Below, in pieces: positions 17,968-26,504 of a DNA stretch of 64,000 nt. Origin of the DNA: an uncultured Mucispirillum sp. Its GTDB lineage: Bacteria; Chrysiogenota; Deferribacteres; Deferribacterales; Mucispirillaceae. The translations under genes and the position numbers were made by a program. Location of the stretch: assembly GCA_944324465.1 (NCBI GenBank), contig CALUWI010000002.1, positions 1-64,000 on the forward strand, in the 5' to 3' direction. Every line of letters starts with the position of its first letter. The first letter of the stretch is position 1. Under the pieces are notes generated by a model. The model saw only the letters and a list, made by a program, of their open reading frames with translations, had not been told where the DNA came from and made no database searches.

Positions 17968-18798
17968 TTATTTTTTCTTCATATAGATTATGCATGTACC
18001 TGCATTTTTCATTGTAAAATCTTCTGAGATTTTATTCAATGTTTCTGAGTGACCAAGACAAAGATATCCTGGCTCTGTAAGCATATTATAGAAGTTTTTA
18101 ATTGTTCTTTGTTTGCCGTCCATGTCAAAATAGATAAGAACATTACGGCAGAAAATAACATCTACTTTGCCAATAAGGCTTGTAATTGCTGGAGTTGTAA
18201 TATTGCCAGTATTAAAGCGTACATGTCTTTTAATGTCTTCTTTAATAAAATAGCTTTGCCCCTGCACATCAAAGTTCCGCATAAAATCAGCAGGGACACC
18301 TCTAAAAGATGCCTGTCTGTATTCACCTTTTTTAGCTAATGCTACAACTTCAGAGTTAATATCTGTTGCAATAATATCTATTGATGCTTTATCAAATAAA
18401 CCTGCATTTTTGAGCAGTATTGCAATAGAATAAGGTTCTTCACCTGTTGAGCATGGTGCAGACCACACTTTTATACTTTTTTTACCAGCCTTGATTAAAT
18501 CAGGAACTATATTTGACACAAGATAATCAAGCTGACCTCGTTCCCTTAAGAAATATGTTTCATTAATAGTAACAAGGTTAATTAATGTATCAAGCTCCTG
18601 CCTTTTTTTGATATCATATTTTAAGTAATAAATATAATCTTTAAAAGTAGTAAAGTTAAGGTCCGCAAGTCTTTTTGAAAGCCTGTTTTCAAGCAGGTAT
18701 TTTTTGTTTTCTGCAAACATTATACCTGAATTTCTATAAATTATATCCTTTAACTCTACAAACTCTTGGTCATTAATTTTGATTGAATTTAAAAGCAT
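17968..18798 (-). CDS. cheR: chemotaxis protein methyltransferase CheR
   Basis: A protein of 276 aa with the CheR N-terminal helical domain and a SAM-dependent methyltransferase domain. The SAM site is SAPCSTGEEPYSI, and FCRNVLIYFD and LGHSETL lie downstream. It methylates glutamates of chemoreceptors, opposing the CheB encoded at 29656-30798. It has no TPR or pentapeptide-linked extension. It is last in an operon with a PP2C phosphatase and two STAS proteins, an unusual setting suggesting that this module tunes adaptation. A GGAGAG site precedes the ATG. Confidence 0.95.
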   Translation of the reverse strand: MLLNSIKINDQEFVELKDIIYRNSGIMFAENKKYLLENRLSKRLADLNFTTFKDYIYYLKYDIKKRQELDTLINLVTINETYFLRERGQLDYLVSNIVPDLIKAGKKSIKVWSAPCSTGEEPYSIAILLKNAGLFDKASIDIIATDINSEVVALAKKGEYRQASFRGVPADFMRNFDVQGQSYFIKEDIKRHVRFNTGNITTPAITSLIGKVDVIFCRNVLIYFDMDGKQRTIKNFYNMLTEPGYLCLGHSETLNKISEDFTMKNAGTCIIYMKKK

Positions 18799-18803
18799 AA
18801 CAT

Positions 18804-20222
18804 CTACTCTCCAATTTCGCCTATGATATGCTCAAGGATATATTTATTAGTTTCATCTTTAAGTCTAGCTCTCAATAAACTATCATAGCCCACTGGTTTC
18901 TGCTCAAGTATAATATTTACTGCTTTATACCTGACAAGCCAGCTTTCGTCTGTATTATACAACTTTATAGCAGCAGTTAATGCAACAGGGCCATGCATAA
19001 GGTTTAATGAGTTTAATGCTTCTTTTCTTATATCCTCGTTTGCATCATCCAGTTTTGATAATAAAAACGAAGGGTCAACACCTTTACATTTTCCTAATAC
19101 TTCTATGATTGCAAGCTTAACATTCTGCTCTACTTTATCATAATAGCTTTCAATTTTTTTGATAATGCTTTCATCATCTATACCAGCTAATGATTTAGCA
19201 GCAAAAAAGCCAACCCAGTTATCACTGTCGCCAATTTTTTCAACAAGTGTTGAAGTAAATTCACCACTGCCGCGTCTTGATAAACCAGAAGCAGCCGCCT
19301 CTCTTAATGGTATAGAATCATCATCAAGTAAACCAAGTAATATTTTACCTACACGCTCATCTTTAAATAATGCTATTTTTTTAGCAAGCTGAACACGAAC
19401 AGCTTCATTTTTTTCTTCTTTAATTGCATTTGATAAATATTCAAAAGCCTTATCATCATTAATAAGTGATAAAGCATATATTGCAACAAGACGAATACGC
19501 TCATCGCTGTCATGCAGGTATTTAGCAAGTTTTTCAGAATCAGTATCATCAGAAAGCAGTGCAATAGAAGCTGCTGCAGCCTCTGGTACACCTATCTCTT
19601 TACTTGTAAGGTAGCTGTAGAGCTGTTCTTTAGAGTGAGTATCGCCTATCCAGCCAAGAACTAATATAGCTGCAGATTTAACACTTGCTTCATTAGCATT
19701 AAGTGCCTTTCTGTATATTTCTATATTCTGATAATCCTGTGCTCTGCCCATAGTAAGTAATGCATATTCTACAAGCAGCGGATTACCGCCTTCTATGATT
19801 TCTATAAGTTTATTTTGTATTTTTTCATCATAGTTAGCTGCTAAATATTCTGAAACAGTGCCTGCTTTTTCTGTATCTAAAAATCTTTCAAAAAGAGCAT
19901 CAAGTGGATATGATGCAAAATCATCTTTAATTACAAATAATTTTTGAAGATTAGTAGACTGCAGCACCTGTGCTATCTGGTCACAAACATTTAAAAGCTC
20001 AATGTTTATTTTCCTAACCATAGCTAATTTTTTAACAGCAACAAGCCCTGCTAAAAATTTACTTTGTATATAGGAGCATTTATATAAATCAATACCTATC
20101 AATACAACTTCACTGTGTCCTTCAACAATATTGCATACTTCTGAAATATCAGATAAGTCGTTATCAGGGTTTATATGAGCTTTAAATACTCCATTTTTAA
20201 TTTCGTATTGTAACTCACCCAT
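18804..20222 (-). CDS. STAS-domain protein with C-terminal HEAT repeats
   Basis: A protein of 472 aa. Residues 1-100 resemble a STAS (anti-sigma-antagonist) fold. IQSKFLAGL sits where the phosphorylated DSSGL motif of SpoIIAA/RsbV lies, keeping one serine (Ser54). From about residue 115 to the end it is built of repeated helical pairs of about 31 residues (for example SVKSAAILVLGWIGD and RIRLVAIYALSLINDD), typical of PBS/HEAT repeats used for protein binding. It lies between the stand-alone STAS gene and cheR with 4-5 nt gaps. I infer a switchable scaffold. The partner is unknown. Confidence 0.7.
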   Translation of the reverse strand: MGELQYEIKNGVFKAHINPDNDLSDISEVCNIVEGHSEVVLIGIDLYKCSYIQSKFLAGLVAVKKLAMVRKINIELLNVCDQIAQVLQSTNLQKLFVIKDDFASYPLDALFERFLDTEKAGTVSEYLAANYDEKIQNKLIEIIEGGNPLLVEYALLTMGRAQDYQNIEIYRKALNANEASVKSAAILVLGWIGDTHSKEQLYSYLTSKEIGVPEAAAASIALLSDDTDSEKLAKYLHDSDERIRLVAIYALSLINDDKAFEYLSNAIKEEKNEAVRVQLAKKIALFKDERVGKILLGLLDDDSIPLREAAASGLSRRGSGEFTSTLVEKIGDSDNWVGFFAAKSLAGIDDESIIKKIESYYDKVEQNVKLAIIEVLGKCKGVDPSFLLSKLDDANEDIRKEALNSLNLMHGPVALTAAIKLYNTDESWLVRYKAVNIILEQKPVGYDSLLRARLKDETNKYILEHIIGEIGE

Positions 20223-20226
20223 AATC

Positions 20227-20544
20227 TTAACCTATTGCAGCTGCTTCTGTATCGTAAATTTTAAATACTTTATCAAGCCCTGTAAAAGAGAACATTTCTC
20301 TGATATCTGAGTTCATATCGCAAAGAGATACTTCTTTTTTATTTTTGCTTGCAGTTTTAAATAAGTCTATTATTTCTCTTAAACCAGATGAGTTCATATA
20401 TACTACACTTTTGAAAGATAAAACAACAGCATTGCCTTTATCAAGCAGTGTGTTTATTTCTGCTTTTACCTGTGCACCAGTTTGTGCATTAATTTCACCT
20501 TCAAGGTATGCTACATTCTTTCCGTTTACATTTTTAATATTCAT
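20227..20544 (-). CDS. STAS-domain anti-sigma factor antagonist-like protein
   Basis: A protein of 105 aa, the full length of a SpoIIAA/RsbV-type STAS domain. The motif VVYMNSSGLREI carries Ser52 at the position phosphorylated in the family; the usual preceding Asp is Asn here. Its phosphorylated form is expected to be the substrate of the PP2C phosphatase encoded just upstream. No anti-sigma kinase (RsbW/SpoIIAB-like) lies in this operon, so the kinase must be elsewhere or the partner is not a sigma-factor system. Confidence 0.85.
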   Translation of the reverse strand: MNIKNVNGKNVAYLEGEINAQTGAQVKAEINTLLDKGNAVVLSFKSVVYMNSSGLREIIDLFKTASKNKKEVSLCDMNSDIREMFSFTGLDKVFKIYDTEAAAIG

Positions 20545-20573
20545 ATCATATCCTCCTGACTTTATTAATATGA

Positions 20574-22178
20574 CTATTTATTTTCAATTTCTTTTTCTTT
20601 TTTATTTCTTTTGATTACAAGTATTGTAATATCATCTTCAAAAGGTGCTCCAGCGGTAAAATCTCTAACATCTTCCATAACTTCTTTGATAAGACGCTCT
20701 GCAGGATAGTCGCTGAACATCATCAGCTTTGATACAAGCCTGTCATAACCATACTGCTCACGCTGGCTGTTCATAGCTTCAACTAAACCGTCTGTATACA
20801 TAAAGAATATATCACCTTCTTCTATATGCCATTTCTTTTCTTCAAAATTTAACCCTTCAAATGTTCCTAAAAACATACCAGAAGCTGTTATTTTTTTAAC
20901 AATAAATTCTGATGAATCAAAGAAAAGAACAGGGTTATGACCTGCTGAAGCAAGATTAAACATACCATTATTAGTGTTTAATACTGCATAAAACATTGTA
21001 ACAAAGTCTTTTGTATGTATATTATCACATAATATGTCGTTAACCATAGTAAGAGCATCTGATGCAGAAATTACATCAAATGTATAGCTTCGCATTATAG
21101 CCCTTGTAATTGCCATAATAACTGCTGCAGGTGTTCCATGACCTGATACATCTGCTACAACAAAACCCCAGTAGTTATTACTCATCTGAATACAGTCGTA
21201 ATAGTCACCGCCTGCCTGTTCTGCAGGAATATATGTAGCACCAAAGTCATAGCCTGAAACCTGTGGAAGATTTTCCGGCAGCAGACTTTCCTGAATATGT
21301 CCAACCTGTTTTAATTCGTCTTCTATTAATGCCTGAACTGTTTTTAATTTCTCATTCATGCGTAAAAGGTCTGTATTCATTATAGACATCTGACGCTGCT
21401 TTTCTTTAATTTCTTCCTGACTTTCCCTAATATCATCAATAAGTTTGATTTCTCTTGTTGTATCCCTTAAACTTTCAACAATAAACTTATCAAATTTAGA
21501 AAACATAATTGTCATATGTTTATCATGCATCTGCCTTAATGCTTTGCTGTTATTTGTTTTAAAAGGACAGTCTTTACAAGGTTCATCAAAGCCGTACACA
21601 TTGTAGCATTTTATATTTTCAAAATCTTTTTTACCAAGCTGAGAAGTTTCTTTCAGCATTTTATTGATAGTTTTAATGTTATAGCTGTCATCAACTATCA
21701 TAATGCCCTGAGCCATATTATCAATAGCTTTTTCTAAAAATGTTATTTCATTATCTCTGATATTTCTTTCATGGGCTAATCTGAAATTATTTGCTTTTGA
21801 TTCTTTACTTGAGTGAGTTAATTCTAAACGTTCTTTTTCAATATCTGTAATATCAATAAAAGAGGAAACATATAAATCATCAGATATACGAGTAAAGGCT
21901 GAACGAGCAAACATTCTATCCCCTTTATATGTAACAATATCTTTTATGATAACTTTTGTGCCTGTAAAATCTTTATTTTCTGCTATAGGACAGTTTTTGC
22001 ATGGTTTATTATATCCATGTATCACACTATAGCACTTTCTATTAAGCATCTCATCAGGATGTCTGCCAGAAATTAATGACACTCTGCCGTTTGCGAATTT
22101 TATATTAAATTCACTGTCAACTGCTATAATGTATGAATCAAGACCATCAAAAAGCCTTGTTAATGTGTTTAAATCCAT
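20574..22178 (-). CDS. PAS-PAS-PP2C (SpoIIE/RsbU-type) serine phosphatase
   Basis: A cytoplasmic sensor phosphatase of 534 aa. PAS domains lie at about 1-110 and 145-240, each with a cysteine cluster: Cys49, Cys60 and Cys63 in the first, Cys191, Cys201 and Cys204 in the second, both ending PCxxCP. A coiled-coil linker (about 250-295) leads to the SpoIIE domain with metal-binding GGDYYD, ADVSGHG, TDGLVEA and DDITIL. It should dephosphorylate the STAS proteins encoded downstream in response to a signal, perhaps redox or metal, sensed through the cysteines. Confidence 0.88.
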   Translation of the reverse strand: MDLNTLTRLFDGLDSYIIAVDSEFNIKFANGRVSLISGRHPDEMLNRKCYSVIHGYNKPCKNCPIAENKDFTGTKVIIKDIVTYKGDRMFARSAFTRISDDLYVSSFIDITDIEKERLELTHSSKESKANNFRLAHERNIRDNEITFLEKAIDNMAQGIMIVDDSYNIKTINKMLKETSQLGKKDFENIKCYNVYGFDEPCKDCPFKTNNSKALRQMHDKHMTIMFSKFDKFIVESLRDTTREIKLIDDIRESQEEIKEKQRQMSIMNTDLLRMNEKLKTVQALIEDELKQVGHIQESLLPENLPQVSGYDFGATYIPAEQAGGDYYDCIQMSNNYWGFVVADVSGHGTPAAVIMAITRAIMRSYTFDVISASDALTMVNDILCDNIHTKDFVTMFYAVLNTNNGMFNLASAGHNPVLFFDSSEFIVKKITASGMFLGTFEGLNFEEKKWHIEEGDIFFMYTDGLVEAMNSQREQYGYDRLVSKLMMFSDYPAERLIKEVMEDVRDFTAGAPFEDDITILVIKRNKKEKEIENK

Positions 22179-22280
22179 ATACCCACTCTGTAATATACTT
22201 CTTTTACTTATTTTATAATTACTTGATTATACAAAAAAGATTTTTATTTTACAATAGCAAGATTTAATTTTTTTTAATTT

Positions 22281-22307
22281 TTATCGCTGAAATACTGGAT
22301 AATATAA
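22281..22307 (-). promoter_or_regulatory. possible sigma-28 promoter of the phosphatase-STAS-cheR operon
   Basis: On the minus strand AGCGATAA (22288-22281) matches 6 of 8 positions of the FliA -10 box. The -35 region, 11 nt further upstream (TTATATTA), matches only 5 of 8. It lies about 100 nt before the start codon. Confidence 0.35.
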
Positions 22308-22365
22308 CTATTTATAAGATGATTGTTTCAAATTCTTATGTATTTAATAAAATAATACTCTTTTA

Positions 22366-23340
22366 TTATCTTGTAAATTTTAAAACAATCATAATAAAGA
22401 TAGCTGCAATACTGAATACTGCTGCATACATTATTAATTTTAATGCTACTTTTTCAGAAGTAAACATTAAATCTGATTTATAATTTGCAATTTCTTCATC
22501 TACATTATCAAGTTTGCTCATAATTTCTTCTATTACTTCTCTATTTTTCTTTAAATCATCCTCTGCTTCATATTCAATAACATTACCTATATATATTATT
22601 GTATATTCAATTAAAGAAAAAAGAGCATTTCTTAGATATACAAACTGATATGTAAAAGTATAATATGGAGTTTTTAAAAGCTCTGGAAGCAAATCATACT
22701 GTATTTTTTTAAGACGCTCTCTTGACTGTGCTGGAATATCATTAATATCTGGTATTCTGTCTATTTCATTTAATACTCTGCGTATAAGTTTATAATACTG
22801 AGATGCCAGCTCTGGAACAGCACTTGTTTTCAGCTTAATTTCACGCCTTGATACCTTGTTGGCTTTTAAGAAATTTTTAATTAATACCATAGCAGAAGGC
22901 ACTTTTACTTTTTTACGCTTACGCACTACTTTAATAGAGCGTTTCATATCTATGGCTATTAATGTTTCTACTATTTCATCTGTTCCGAAAACAAAGTGAT
23001 TAGAGCCTTCTAAAACATCTTTTTCTTCAGGACCCATTTGTCCGTTTGTAAAAAAGAAAAGACGAGTAACATTTTCATCGTTCATTGTTCTAAGAACATC
23101 TGTTGTAATATAAGGGTCTAAGATTTCTCCCGGTTTTACAACTTCTATCCAAACAACTGCTGCCTGGTCTTCACGGCTTTGATATGCCCATATTTCTATA
23201 CGGCGTTTATTTTCTATATCTTTTACTGTTCTGTGAAGCGAGTAATTAAAATCACCCATAACTTCACTGACAAAGTTATAAAAATCAGTAAGTTTAATAT
23301 TATAAAGCTGCTCGTACCTAGCTTTGCGTTCTGAATCCAT
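22366..23340 (-). CDS. membrane-tail-anchored protein with restriction-endonuclease-like N-domain
   Basis: A protein of 324 aa. Residues about 20-130 follow the pattern of the PD-(D/E)xK/Mrr fold: a strand RRIEIWAYQ, then VVWIEVVK at the usual E/Q-x-K strand, then LFFFTNGQMGPEE. The catalytic set is imperfect (E-x-x-K), so nuclease activity is doubtful. A basic stretch (about 132-145) and a helical domain (about 155-300) follow, and one membrane helix at the extreme C-terminus (about 303-321) anchors it. It overlaps the OmpA-like gene by 23 nt and so belongs to the cheYZA operon. Function unknown. Confidence 0.6.
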   Translation of the reverse strand: MDSERKARYEQLYNIKLTDFYNFVSEVMGDFNYSLHRTVKDIENKRRIEIWAYQSREDQAAVVWIEVVKPGEILDPYITTDVLRTMNDENVTRLFFFTNGQMGPEEKDVLEGSNHFVFGTDEIVETLIAIDMKRSIKVVRKRKKVKVPSAMVLIKNFLKANKVSRREIKLKTSAVPELASQYYKLIRRVLNEIDRIPDINDIPAQSRERLKKIQYDLLPELLKTPYYTFTYQFVYLRNALFSLIEYTIIYIGNVIEYEAEDDLKKNREVIEEIMSKLDNVDEEIANYKSDLMFTSEKVALKLIMYAAVFSIAAIFIMIVLKFTR

Positions 23341-24106
23341 ATATCTCTACTCGTCTGTTTTTAAGGCTGCCTTTTTTACCGCTTTTTTCTAAAGGATAGC
23401 CTGTACCTAAGCCTATTGTTTTTATTTTATCGGCATTATATCCTTTTTCAATAAGCAGTTTTTTTATGTGGTCAGCTCTTAAATATGATAACTCATAGTT
23501 ATTGCTGTATGTAGCGTTTCTGCCTACTGCCACATCATCTGCATTACCAAAAAGCACATAAGTTCTGTCTTTAGGCAGACTGTCAAATAATTTTGATATT
23601 TTATCATCAAATATTGGTGCTACATCACCAAGCTGAAAATGGATTGTTAATATTAACTCTAAATCTTTTGAGGTAGGAACAAGGTTTAAATTATCTGCCA
23701 CATTTTTATTACCGCTTTCTTTTGATACAACCATACTTTTTTCTTTTAAAGGCTCTTTTTCTGCAGGTATTTCTATGGCATCTTCAAGCTCTATTTTATT
23801 TGGAATTTCTGTTTTTATATAATCTGTAGAAAGAGTATATTCATCTTTCACTCTTTCTTTTATCAATCTGACACCAATAACAGTCCAGCCGTTTAAAGCT
23901 ACATTATCATATGCTTCCTGCTCCGTCATAGCCATTACTGTCATAGTAGTAATAACTTTTGACATATTATTCTCTATTTTAACTTCATACATATTCTGCT
24001 CCTCATAAGTAGCAGCATACAAATTATCTCCACCAATAATATGGTTTTTTGGGTATGTTGCGAGGAACAGGACTGTGAACAAGGCTATTACTGTTATTTT
24101 CTTCAA
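23318..24106 (-). CDS. OmpA-family (peptidoglycan-binding) exported protein
   Basis: A protein of 262 aa with a signal peptide (MKKITVIALFTVLFLA). A small domain (about 35-85) with a TEQEAYDNVALNGWTVIGV stretch and a linker follow. A C-terminal OmpA/MotB-like domain (about 165-260) contains ELSYLRADHIKKLL and NRRVEIYG, the residues that grip peptidoglycan. The start is TTG, supported by AAAGGA 8 nt upstream, and leaves an 83-nt overlap with the preceding gene. It lacks a membrane-embedded proton-channel helix, so it is not a MotB. Inferred role: an envelope anchor linked to the chemotaxis operon. Confidence 0.75.
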   Translation of the reverse strand: MKKITVIALFTVLFLATYPKNHIIGGDNLYAATYEEQNMYEVKIENNMSKVITTMTVMAMTEQEAYDNVALNGWTVIGVRLIKERVKDEYTLSTDYIKTEIPNKIELEDAIEIPAEKEPLKEKSMVVSKESGNKNVADNLNLVPTSKDLELILTIHFQLGDVAPIFDDKISKLFDSLPKDRTYVLFGNADDVAVGRNATYSNNYELSYLRADHIKKLLIEKGYNADKIKTIGLGTGYPLEKSGKKGSLKNRRVEIYGFRTQS

Positions 24107-24362
24107 GATTATAATCCTTTAATGCCTGAGCCATTTTTTCATCAGGATATGTGGCAATTACTTTTAGGTCATATATTACATCATAGCCGCCATTATAATA
24201 TAAAAAAGCATCAGGCGGCAGTTTTGATGCTGTTTGAAAACGAGTTGCTGCAGTGGTTACTTCATATACATAAACCCGAGCTGCAGCAACTTGAACTAAT
24301 AATATTAATAATATTACAACAGTAAAACTAACCGTTGTTATTTTTTTGCGAGATAAGCTCAT
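24024..24362 (-). CDS. small exported or membrane-anchored protein of the cheA operon
   Basis: A protein of 112 aa from the ATG at 24362. It begins with a basic N-terminus and one hydrophobic helix (about 8-28) that could be a signal peptide or anchor. A short domain follows (VYVYEVTTAATRFQTASKL and later IATYPDEKMAQALKDY), with a Pro- and Trp-containing tail. It overlaps cheA by 35 nt and the OmpA-like gene by 83 nt, and tight packing supports co-translation. No family was recognised. Confidence 0.55.
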   Translation of the reverse strand: MSLSRKKITTVSFTVVILLILLVQVAAARVYVYEVTTAATRFQTASKLPPDAFLYYNGGYDVIYDLKVIATYPDEKMAQALKDYNLEENNSNSLVHSPVPRNIPKKPYYWWR

Positions 24363-26487
24363 CAATTTTATCCACCAGCAGCTGCTGATTGATAGGTTTT
24401 TGAATAAATGCATTCATACCAGAAGCATTCATTTTTTTCCTGTCAGCAGGCTCCATTCTTGCAGACATTGCAATTATAGGTATATCATAACCTTTTTCTC
24501 TTATGCTGCGTGCAAGTCTGAAACCATCCATATCAGGCATCATAATATCGCTGATTATTAAATCAACACTGTTATCTCTTTCAAGAATATTTAATGCATC
24601 TTTAGCAGATGGTGCTTCAACAGTTTCTATCCAGTCTTGAGATTCAAGAATCTTTTTAGTAATTTTCCTATCTGTTGATGAATCATCACAAACTAATATT
24701 TTAACTGCATTTGTTTTCTTAGCTGCTGCCTGAACAGTAGAGCGTTTATTTGAAGAAAGTTTTTTAGTATTTCTAATTCTTCTAGGCATATTTTGTGCAA
24801 CTTCAATTACACCTGCCACATCTAAGATTAATCTTACACGGCCGTCACCAGTAATTGTAGCACCTGCAATCCCAGGGTTTCCGCCTAAGTAATCGCCAAG
24901 TGATTTAATAACGATTTCTTCCTGTCCGATTAACTTATCAACAATAAAGCCTAATTGTTTTTCAGCCAGTGCAACAACAACTACATATATTTCATCCTGC
25001 TCAAGTTCATCAAGAGCAAATGCTTCATCAAGTCTGATAAGAGATAATACTCTGTCTCTTAATTTTAATACTTCCCTGCCTTCAAATGAGTGAATTTCTT
25101 CATTTGTAATACGAACAGTTTCTACAACTGATGCAAGTGGTATTGCGAATGTTTCACCTGCCACTTCAACAAGAAGTGCTTGAATAATAGCAAGTGTTAA
25201 TGGAAGTTTTAAATAGAATGTTGAACCTTCATTTATTTTAGAATCAATAGTAATAATACCATTTAATTTTTCAATATTTGTGCGGACAACATCCATACCA
25301 ACGCCACGGCCTGAAATATTTGTAATTTTTTCAGCAGTAGAAAAGCCTGGTTTAAAAATAAGAGAAAAAGCCTGTTTATCATCCATACTGTTTGCTTCAT
25401 CAACAGTAATAACACCTTTTTCTATAGCTTTGCGTTTTAATTTATCAGGGTCCATACCAGCGCCGTCATCTTTAATTTCAATAACAACATGGTTACCTTC
25501 ATGGTATGCTGATAAGTTTACTGTACCCATTCTTGGTTTGCCTTTTGCAAGACGAACTTCTGGAGTTTCTACACCATGGTCGCATGAGTTTCTAATCATG
25601 TGTAAAAGTGGGTCGCCAATAGATTCAATAACTTGTTTATCAAGCTCTGTTTCTTCACCTGATATAATTAATTCAATCTCTTTACCTGTATCTCTTGCAA
25701 TATCACGAACAACCCTTGGGAATTTATTGAATACTTTACCAATTGCAATCATTCTTGTTTTCATAATTGCAAGCTGTAATTCTGTTGTATTCATACCTAT
25801 TGAGTTTGTAGCTACTAAAAGCTGCTCAACAAGATATTCGTTTTCAAATTTATTTTCAAGTTCACCAGCAATCTGAGAAAGCATATTTCTGCTTAAAACA
25901 AGCTCACCAACTAAGTTTACAAGAGAGTCTAAACGGCTTACATCAACACGAATTGTCTGTTCAACCTGTGTTGCCTGATGAGTTGGTTTTACTGCTTCCT
26001 GTTTAGGTGCTGCCTGTGGTGCAGGAGCTGCAGCAGGCTGTGCTGCCTGTGGTGCTTGAGCAGGCTGTGCTGCTGAAGTATTTTTTGTTTTTGATGTGAG
26101 CTTGCCTTCACTTGCAAGTTTTAAGTCATTAATTACAGAAGAACAATCTGTTGAATCTGTTCCGTTTTCTATATCACTGATAATCTGTTTTGTTTTATCT
26201 ACGAACTCTAAAAGAGTATCCATAATTTCACGGGTAACTACCATTTCACCTTTACGGAGTTTATTTAATATGTCTTCAGCATGGTGAGTCAGCTCCGCCA
26301 ATTTATTAAACCCAAGGAATGAAGATGAACCTTTCATTGTATGGGCGCCACGGAAGATTTTGTTTAAAAGCTCCAAATCATTTTGGTTGCTTTCAAGCTC
26401 AACAAGGTCGTGGTCTAAATTTTCAATTATTTCATTAGTTTCAACCAAAAAGTCCTGAACTAATTCCTGCATATCATCATTATTCAT
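24328..26487 (-). CDS. cheA: chemotaxis histidine kinase CheA with C-terminal receiver domain
   Basis: A protein of 719 aa with an HPt domain whose phosphorylated histidine is His49 (AHTMKGSS), then an Ala/Pro/Gln-rich linker (about 137-178). Dimerisation, an ATPase domain (LHMIRNSCDHGVE, DDGAGMDP, GRGVGMDVV), a CheW-like domain and a receiver domain (about 600-715, ISDIMMPDMDG) follow. No CheY-binding P2 domain is visible between HPt and dimerisation. The fused receiver may be a phosphate sink or feedback element. It autophosphorylates under receptor control and passes phosphate to CheY (27139-27516). AGGTG precedes the ATG. Confidence 0.96.
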   Translation of the reverse strand: MNNDDMQELVQDFLVETNEIIENLDHDLVELESNQNDLELLNKIFRGAHTMKGSSSFLGFNKLAELTHHAEDILNKLRKGEMVVTREIMDTLLEFVDKTKQIISDIENGTDSTDCSSVINDLKLASEGKLTSKTKNTSAAQPAQAPQAAQPAAAPAPQAAPKQEAVKPTHQATQVEQTIRVDVSRLDSLVNLVGELVLSRNMLSQIAGELENKFENEYLVEQLLVATNSIGMNTTELQLAIMKTRMIAIGKVFNKFPRVVRDIARDTGKEIELIISGEETELDKQVIESIGDPLLHMIRNSCDHGVETPEVRLAKGKPRMGTVNLSAYHEGNHVVIEIKDDGAGMDPDKLKRKAIEKGVITVDEANSMDDKQAFSLIFKPGFSTAEKITNISGRGVGMDVVRTNIEKLNGIITIDSKINEGSTFYLKLPLTLAIIQALLVEVAGETFAIPLASVVETVRITNEEIHSFEGREVLKLRDRVLSLIRLDEAFALDELEQDEIYVVVVALAEKQLGFIVDKLIGQEEIVIKSLGDYLGGNPGIAGATITGDGRVRLILDVAGVIEVAQNMPRRIRNTKKLSSNKRSTVQAAAKKTNAVKILVCDDSSTDRKITKKILESQDWIETVEAPSAKDALNILERDNSVDLIISDIMMPDMDGFRLARSIREKGYDIPIIAMSARMEPADRKKMNASGMNAFIQKPINQQLLVDKIDELISQKNNNG

Positions 26488-26504
26488 ATATTCACCTGCT
26501 TTCC

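Noticed and set aside
25280-25876. 198-codon plus-strand ORF opposite cheA
   Set aside because: Antisense to the conserved ATPase region of CheA; mirror-frame composition, no domain.
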